From contig JAILDS010000079.1 in the NCBI GenBank assembly GCA_024689165.1, forward strand, positions 1-5,134: a stretch of 5,134 nucleotides of DNA. The letters run 5' to 3'. Made by a program: the position numbers and the translations under genes. The DNA is from Clostridia bacterium. Lineage in GTDB: Bacteria > Bacillota > Clostridia > Oscillospirales > Acutalibacteraceae. Below, piece after piece: positions 1 through 5,134 of the stretch; within the stretch, counting starts at the first letter, position 1; the number at the start of each line of letters is the position of its first letter. Under the pieces are notes generated by a model. It saw nothing but the letters and a program-made list of their open reading frames with translations. It was not told the DNA's origin and ran no database searches.

Positions 1-20
1 GCGGCGAAAGTGTTTTTGCC

Positions 21-221
21 TTACCTTAATGCCTTTTTGCCGAGCTGCAGCTTCTTTGCCTTGTTGCTGTTGGGGCAGCCGTAATAGCAGACCGCGTCGA
101 AGGGCGGCTCCGGGACCGAGGCCTCCTCGAAGTCGGCGACGACCGGACCGACGCCCCGCAGGCGCAGGAACGTGATAAGCTTCATGAAAAGAGATTTTAT
201 CCACGCGAACAGACCGCTCAT
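21..221 (-). CDS. Small protein of unknown function with a CYYGCP motif (66 aa)
   Basis: I do not recognise this family. The start at 221 is chosen because a strong Shine-Dalgarno (AGGAGGGG on the minus strand, 227-234) lies 5 nt upstream and a good promoter lies upstream of that. A longer reading from 341 would run through the promoter itself. Residues 1-20 (MSGLFAWIKSLFMKLITFLR) look like a short amphipathic or membrane-associating helix with interspersed Lys and Arg. A Pro- and acid-rich linker follows (about 27-42), then the motif CYYGCP with Cys45 and Cys49, then a basic tail (NSNKAKKLQLGKKALR). There is no cleavable signal peptide and no obvious enzymatic motif. The two cysteines spaced CxxxC could be a redox pair or half of a metal site, but that is speculation. 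It is divergently transcribed from the transglutaminase-like operon. Its reality rests on the promoter, the RBS and a non-random sequence. Confidence 0.7.
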   Translation of the reverse strand: MSGLFAWIKSLFMKLITFLRLRGVGPVVADFEEASVPEPPFDAVCYYGCPNSNKAKKLQLGKKALR

Positions 222-226
222 AAAGA

Positions 227-234
227 CCCCTCCT
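227..234 (-). promoter_or_regulatory. Ribosome binding site of the small minus-strand gene
   Basis: On the minus strand this reads AGGAGGGG, an almost full anti-Shine-Dalgarno match, 5 nt before the ATG at 221. It decides the start of the 66-aa protein over the more upstream ATG at 341. Confidence 0.85.
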
Positions 235-267
235 TTTTTGCCGCGGCCGGAGACCGCGCGCGTAAGC

Positions 268-295
268 ATTATATCTGATCCGTTGAAAAAGTCAA
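268..295 (-). promoter_or_regulatory. Sigma-A-type promoter for the small minus-strand gene
   Basis: On the minus strand the -35 box is TTGACT (295 to 290) and the -10 box is a perfect TATAAT (273 to 268), with a 16-bp spacer. Predicted transcription start is near 261, giving a 5' leader of about 40 nt ending in a strong RBS. The region upstream of the -35 box (296-330) is AT-rich, as expected for an UP-like element. Confidence 0.85.
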
Positions 296-302
296 TAAAA
301 AG

Positions 303-323
303 AAGGATTTTAAACAAAACCTT
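303..323. promoter_or_regulatory. Imperfect dyad midway between divergent promoters, possible operator
   Basis: The sequence has the form AAGGnTTT-N5-AAAnCCTT, symmetrical about position 313, with 7 of 10 base pairs matching. Position 313 is also the exact midpoint between the two oppositely facing -35 boxes (290-295 and 331-336). A dimeric regulator bound here could act on both promoters. The dyad is read directly from sequence; the operator role is inference, and AT-rich DNA can give such symmetry by chance. Confidence 0.35.
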
Positions 324-330
324 TATTTTC

Positions 331-359
331 TTGACTTGCATCCGCCGCGGTGCTATCGT
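331..359 (+). promoter_or_regulatory. Promoter for the transglutaminase-like / DUF4358 operon
   Basis: The -35 box is TTGACT (331-336) and the -10 box is TATCGT (354-359, 4 of 6 consensus bases), separated by 17 bp. Predicted transcription start is near 366, leaving a leader of about 29 nt before the ATG at 395. It is weaker at the -10 box than the divergent minus-strand promoter. Confidence 0.6.
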
Positions 360-366
360 AAGGGTA

Positions 367-382
367 CCGTATATCCGTATAT
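367..382 (+). repeat. Tandem 8-bp direct repeat in the operon leader
   Basis: CCGTATAT occurs twice in a row (367-374 and 375-382), immediately before the AGGAGA ribosome binding site at 383-388. It lies at the presumed 5' end of the mRNA. The exact duplication is seen directly; slippage-based control of leader length or a protein binding site are both only possibilities. Confidence 0.6.
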
Positions 383-394
383 AGGAGAAAGACC

Positions 395-1639
395 ATGGAT
401 GAATTCAACCCGGCAGGACCCGCCGTGAACGGTCCGACAGAACCCGCCGCCCCGCAGGACTTCGCTTCGCCGCAGCCCCCGCGCGAGCCGAAGAAGGACC
501 GCCACGTCGGCCTTAAGATACTCGCCGTATTCATGTGCCTGCTCATACTGCTGTCCGTCGCCATGTCCGGCGTCAGCCTCGCCTTCCAGCTCGGAGCGTT
601 CTGTCCGACCGACGACGATTACGAAGCGGACGACGTCGCGCAGGAGGACGACGTGACCATCGCCGGCGAGTTCGAGATAAAGTCTACAAAACATATCTCC
701 GACGCGTATATCTCCGGCGACAGCTCAGCCCTGTCCGACCGCGACAAGGAGACCCTGCAGATGGCGTCGGACGTGATAGACGACATAATCACCGACGAAA
801 TGTCCGACGTCGACAAGGAGGCCGCGGTCTACGAATACCTGACCCGCGAGCTCGAGAACGACGCCGGCATTCTGACGGTCATACCCAATACGGGCAAGGA
901 TTCCGACAACCCCTACGGCGTGCTCAAGTACGGCAGCGCCGTCTGCGTCGGTTACGCGACCACCTTCCGGCTTTTCATGCAGATGCTGGGCATCGAGTGC
1001 ATGGTCGTCCACGACAGCTGGCTGACGCATTCCTGGGACCTCGTGCATCTCGACGGCGACTGGTACCATACCGACTGCTATTTCGACTCTCCGAACGGCA
1101 GCTACCGCCATTTCAACATGACCGACGCCGTCCGCGCCCAGGACGAGGAATGGAACACCGAGTTCTTCCCGGCGGCGGAGGGCACGAAGTACAACTTCGC
1201 GGTATACAACGGCGTTGACGTCAAAAACATCTACGAGATCCCGCAGACCGTTATGGACGCTCTTTCAGAAGGCAAAACGGCCATGGCGTGCCGCGTCACC
1301 GAGCCGATAGAGAACGAGCCCGCCGCGTCCTATATGGTCGAGATGCTCTCCGGCGCGGTCAATTACGTCGACGGCTTCGAGAACTGCATGCTCGACAGCT
1401 ACTGGCTCGAGGAGGACGGACTGTACACGCTCTGCCTGTTCGTCGGCAGCAACGGCGAAGAGACCGATTACGGCCTGACCGACGAGGAGATGGAGAAGAT
1501 CTCCGACGCGGTGAACGAGGCCTTCGGCACCGAGCTCGACTACGACGACTTCAAATACGGCTACGGGGACGACTATGATGAGGTCGTGACGTCATACTAC
1601 GGCTATGACGGCGACGGAACGGTCGTCGCAAAGGGGTAA
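395..1639 (+). CDS. Membrane-anchored transglutaminase-like domain protein
   Basis: A 414-aa protein with an RBS AGGAGA (383-388) 6 nt before ATG. Residues 1-38 form a Pro-rich, presumably cytoplasmic tail ending in a basic stretch (Arg30, Lys33, Lys34, Arg36). Residues about 39-66 are a single hydrophobic segment, so positive-inside topology puts the rest outside the cell. An acidic linker follows (about 72-90). The transglutaminase-like core covers about 120-235: Cys184 in GSAVCVGYATTF, His212 in THSWDLVHL, and Asp227 in DWYHTDCYFD match the family's Cys-His-Asp triad in order and spacing, including the WY before the Asp. All three are present, so activity is plausible. Such domains in bacteria include proteases and amide-cleaving or crosslinking enzymes; the substrate cannot be told from sequence. 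Residues about 260-414 match nothing I recognise and end in a Tyr/Asp/Gly-rich tail. It lies 4 nt upstream of a lipoprotein gene, evidently in one operon. Confidence 0.88.
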   Translation: MDEFNPAGPAVNGPTEPAAPQDFASPQPPREPKKDRHVGLKILAVFMCLLILLSVAMSGVSLAFQLGAFCPTDDDYEADDVAQEDDVTIAGEFEIKSTKHISDAYISGDSSALSDRDKETLQMASDVIDDIITDEMSDVDKEAAVYEYLTRELENDAGILTVIPNTGKDSDNPYGVLKYGSAVCVGYATTFRLFMQMLGIECMVVHDSWLTHSWDLVHLDGDWYHTDCYFDSPNGSYRHFNMTDAVRAQDEEWNTEFFPAAEGTKYNFAVYNGVDVKNIYEIPQTVMDALSEGKTAMACRVTEPIENEPAASYMVEMLSGAVNYVDGFENCMLDSYWLEEDGLYTLCLFVGSNGEETDYGLTDEEMEKISDAVNEAFGTELDYDDFKYGYGDDYDEVVTSYYGYDGDGTVVAKG

Positions 1640-1643
1640 GACT

Positions 1644-2153
1644 ATGAAGAAGGCTGTTTGCCTCGCGCTGGTCCTTTCGTTTGTCCTCGCGCTTGCGTCC
1701 TGCGGCCCCGCGAAGAGCGATTACCCCGCGGACGTGAGCATGTACGACCTCAGCCGCAGCATGCTCGAAGCCATGGGCTCCGAGGAGAACATTCTGTACG
1801 TCAGTTCCTCCGACGACAACGCCGAAAACCTGTTTTCGCACATCTCGGGGCTCGACTACGGTCTCGTAAGCGAGTTCCTGCTGCTGTACGCCGAGGACGG
1901 CGCGCGCAGCGCGGACGAAGCCGCCGTCATCGCCGTGAAGGACGAAAAGGACGCCGAGGAGGCACGGCAGAGCCTGCAGGACCACGTCGAAGAACGCATC
2001 CGTCTGTATGAGACCTACGGTCCGTCAGAGGTCCCGAAGCTGAACGACGCCCTGATCTTCACGGCGGGGCCCTACGCGGTGCTCGTCGTCTGCGGCGACC
2101 CTGCCCCGGTAAAGCAGGCGTTCGGGGATTTCATGGAGTCTGCGCGGCAGTGA
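1644..2153 (+). CDS. DUF4358-type lipoprotein
   Basis: A 169-aa lipoprotein. The ATG at 1644 is chosen because it begins a textbook type II signal peptide: MKK, a hydrophobic core, and lipobox LASC with the lipidated Cys20. An upstream in-frame ATG at 1605 would bury the signal peptide and overlap the previous gene. The RBS is the purine run AAAGGGG near 1630-1636. The mature part resembles the DUF4358 family seen in clostridial lipoproteins: a first segment with DVSMYDLSRSMLEAM (30-44), then the core SADEAAVIAVKDEKDAEEAR (89-108), a helix leading to LYETYGPSEVPKLNDA (121-136), and the closing strand GPYAVLVVCGDP (142-153). The family's function is not known to me. It should be tethered to the outer face of the membrane, near the transglutaminase-like domain of the gene upstream (4-nt gap, same operon). 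The family call is from remembered pattern, not a search. Confidence 0.85.
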   Translation: MKKAVCLALVLSFVLALASCGPAKSDYPADVSMYDLSRSMLEAMGSEENILYVSSSDDNAENLFSHISGLDYGLVSEFLLLYAEDGARSADEAAVIAVKDEKDAEEARQSLQDHVEERIRLYETYGPSEVPKLNDALIFTAGPYAVLVVCGDPAPVKQAFGDFMESARQ

Positions 2154-2177
2154 ACGTGGGACGTCCGGCGTTCACTG
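2148..2177 (+). terminator. Hairpin straddling the lipoprotein stop codon, possible weak terminator
   Basis: The arms CAGTGAACG (2148-2156) and CGTTCACTG (2169-2177) are perfect 9-bp inverted repeats around a 12-nt loop that contains the palindrome GGACGTCC. The left arm includes the TGA stop (2151-2153). No T-run follows, so it is not a canonical intrinsic terminator. It may protect the mRNA 3' end or act in termination together with the next hairpin (2183-2208). Confidence 0.4.
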
Positions 2178-2182
2178 ATTAT

Positions 2183-2359
2183 GCGGTATTGTCCTTGGGC
2201 AATACCGCAAAAACAGCGGCGCACGCCTTGCTTGATTATTATTCCGTCATCCCGCACAAATCCTCCTTGAAAACCGTCAGGTTTCCAGCGTCGGATCTGT
2301 ACGAGCTGACGAAAAATCCTGCTGCGCAATCCGCGCACCTTATTTATGCGGTATTGCCC
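2183..2359. repeat. Non-coding repeat bounded by gggcaataccgc inverted repeats (MITE/REP-like)
   Basis: The left boundary is itself a hairpin: GCGGTATTGTC (2183-2193) pairs with GGCAATACCGC (2198-2208) with one G-T wobble and a 4-nt loop. The right boundary GCGGTATTGCCC (2348-2359) is a perfect 12-bp inverted copy of GGGCAATACCGC (2197-2208). It is also a direct repeat of 2183-2194 with one difference; both copies are preceded by TTAT or a close match. The interior, about 140 bp, has stop codons or unconvincing peptides in every frame and no transposase. This architecture fits a small non-autonomous mobile element or a palindromic intergenic repeat. The repeats are seen directly; mobility and genome-wide dispersal are inference. 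Confidence 0.6.
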
Positions 2360-2414
2360 TAAAAAAATACCCGCGCGCGCTTGTTTTTTCGTCACTATTC
2401 CCAAACAGCCGAAC

Positions 2415-2443
2415 TTGCAAACAACAAAGGGCTGTGATACAAT
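2415..2443 (+). promoter_or_regulatory. Extended -10 promoter for ppdK
   Basis: The -35 box is TTGCAA (2415-2420) and the -10 box is TACAAT (2438-2443) with an ideal 17-bp spacer, plus the TGn extension (TGA, 2435-2437) directly before the -10 box. Predicted start is near 2450, giving a leader of about 70 nt. This makes ppdK a separate transcription unit from the surface operon. Confidence 0.8.
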
Positions 2444-2444
2444 G

Positions 2445-2471
2445 AAGACCGCGGTTTTTCCGCGGTCTTTT
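2445..2471 (+). terminator. GC-rich hairpin with short T-tail overlapping the ppdK transcription start
   Basis: AAGACCGCGG (2445-2454) and CCGCGGTCTT (2460-2469) form a perfect 10-bp stem with a TTTTT loop, and the T-run continues to 2471. For transcripts arriving from upstream this is a plausible intrinsic terminator, although its U-tract is short. For transcripts starting near 2450 only the inner six or so base pairs remain, placing a small hairpin at the extreme 5' end, which could stabilise the mRNA. Which role applies cannot be settled from sequence. Confidence 0.55.
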
Positions 2472-2477
2472 CTGCGC

Positions 2478-2489
2478 GTATGCGCATAC
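2478..2489. promoter_or_regulatory. 12-bp perfect palindrome in the ppdK leader, possible operator
   Basis: GTATGCGCATAC is perfectly self-complementary and lies about 30 bp downstream of the predicted start and 33 bp before the ATG. It could bind a dimeric repressor acting as a roadblock. It also overlaps a small hairpin (TGCGC 2473-2477 with GCGCA 2482-2486). No regulator is identifiable in the window. Confidence 0.35.
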
Positions 2490-2521
2490 CGACACGTTAA
2501 TATTTTTATCGGAGGGATAAA

Positions 2522-5134
<2,613 letters not shown>

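Noticed and set aside
1..20. Possible terminator downstream of the small minus-strand gene
   Set aside because: Only a three-base GGC/GCC pairing can be made before the window ends, too little to support a hairpin.
222..341. N-terminal extension of the small minus-strand protein to an ATG at 341
   Set aside because: The promoter (268-295) and strong RBS (227-234) lie inside this stretch, so translation from 341 would need a transcript starting upstream of the promoter; the ATG at 221 fits far better.
535..1218. Arg-rich plus-strand open frames inside the transglutaminase-like gene (535-1218 and 1288-1578)
   Set aside because: They are out-of-frame readings of a GC-rich gene, very rich in Arg and without domain signals or RBS.
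1605..1643. Earlier start for the lipoprotein gene at 1605
   Set aside because: It would add 13 residues before the signal peptide and overlap the preceding gene; the ATG at 1644 has an RBS and gives a standard lipoprotein signal.
2361..2389. A-tract, GCGCGCGC core and T-tract as a bidirectional terminator
   Set aside because: The GC core is alternating and can form only a very short stem with a normal loop, so evidence for an intrinsic terminator is weak; it is kept only as an unusual sequence.

Overview
The window looks like chromosomal DNA from a G+C-rich member of the Clostridia (Bacillota), most likely an Oscillospirales-type gut bacterium. The signs are a pyruvate, phosphate dikinase whose active-site residue numbering matches the Clostridium symbiosum enzyme almost exactly, a DUF4358-type lipoprotein (a family typical of Clostridia), strong AGGAGG-like ribosome binding sites, and sigma-A-type promoters in AT-rich gaps between GC-rich genes. 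The taxonomic call is inference from gene content.

Positions 1-394: a small minus-strand gene (66 aa, unknown function, CYYGCP motif) is read leftward from a strong promoter. An oppositely facing promoter drives the genes to the right. The two -35 boxes lie back to back, and an imperfect dyad sits exactly midway between them, so the two units may share control.

Positions 395-2153: a two-gene cell-surface operon with a 4-nt gap. The first gene encodes a single-pass membrane protein with an external transglutaminase-like domain and an intact Cys-His-Asp triad. The second encodes a DUF4358-type lipoprotein with a clear lipobox. Both products should sit outside the membrane, and the arrangement suggests a joint envelope role of unknown detail.

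Positions 2154-2521: a 368-base non-coding gap rich in structure. It holds a hairpin straddling the lipoprotein stop codon, a repeat of about 177 bp bounded by inverted copies of gggcaataccgc (MITE- or REP-like), a near-consensus extended -10 promoter, a perfect GC-rich hairpin overlapping that promoter's start site, and a 12-bp perfect palindrome.

Positions 2522-5134: ppdK, pyruvate, phosphate dikinase, running off the right edge about four codons short of its expected end. It interconverts pyruvate and phosphoenolpyruvate in central metabolism and appears transcriptionally separate from the surface operon. Its arginine codon use differs markedly from its neighbours.

I see no CRISPR array, RNA gene, transposase, toxin-antitoxin or defence system. 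The most unusual parts are the repeat and promoter architecture of the gap before ppdK and the divergent control region at 261-394.
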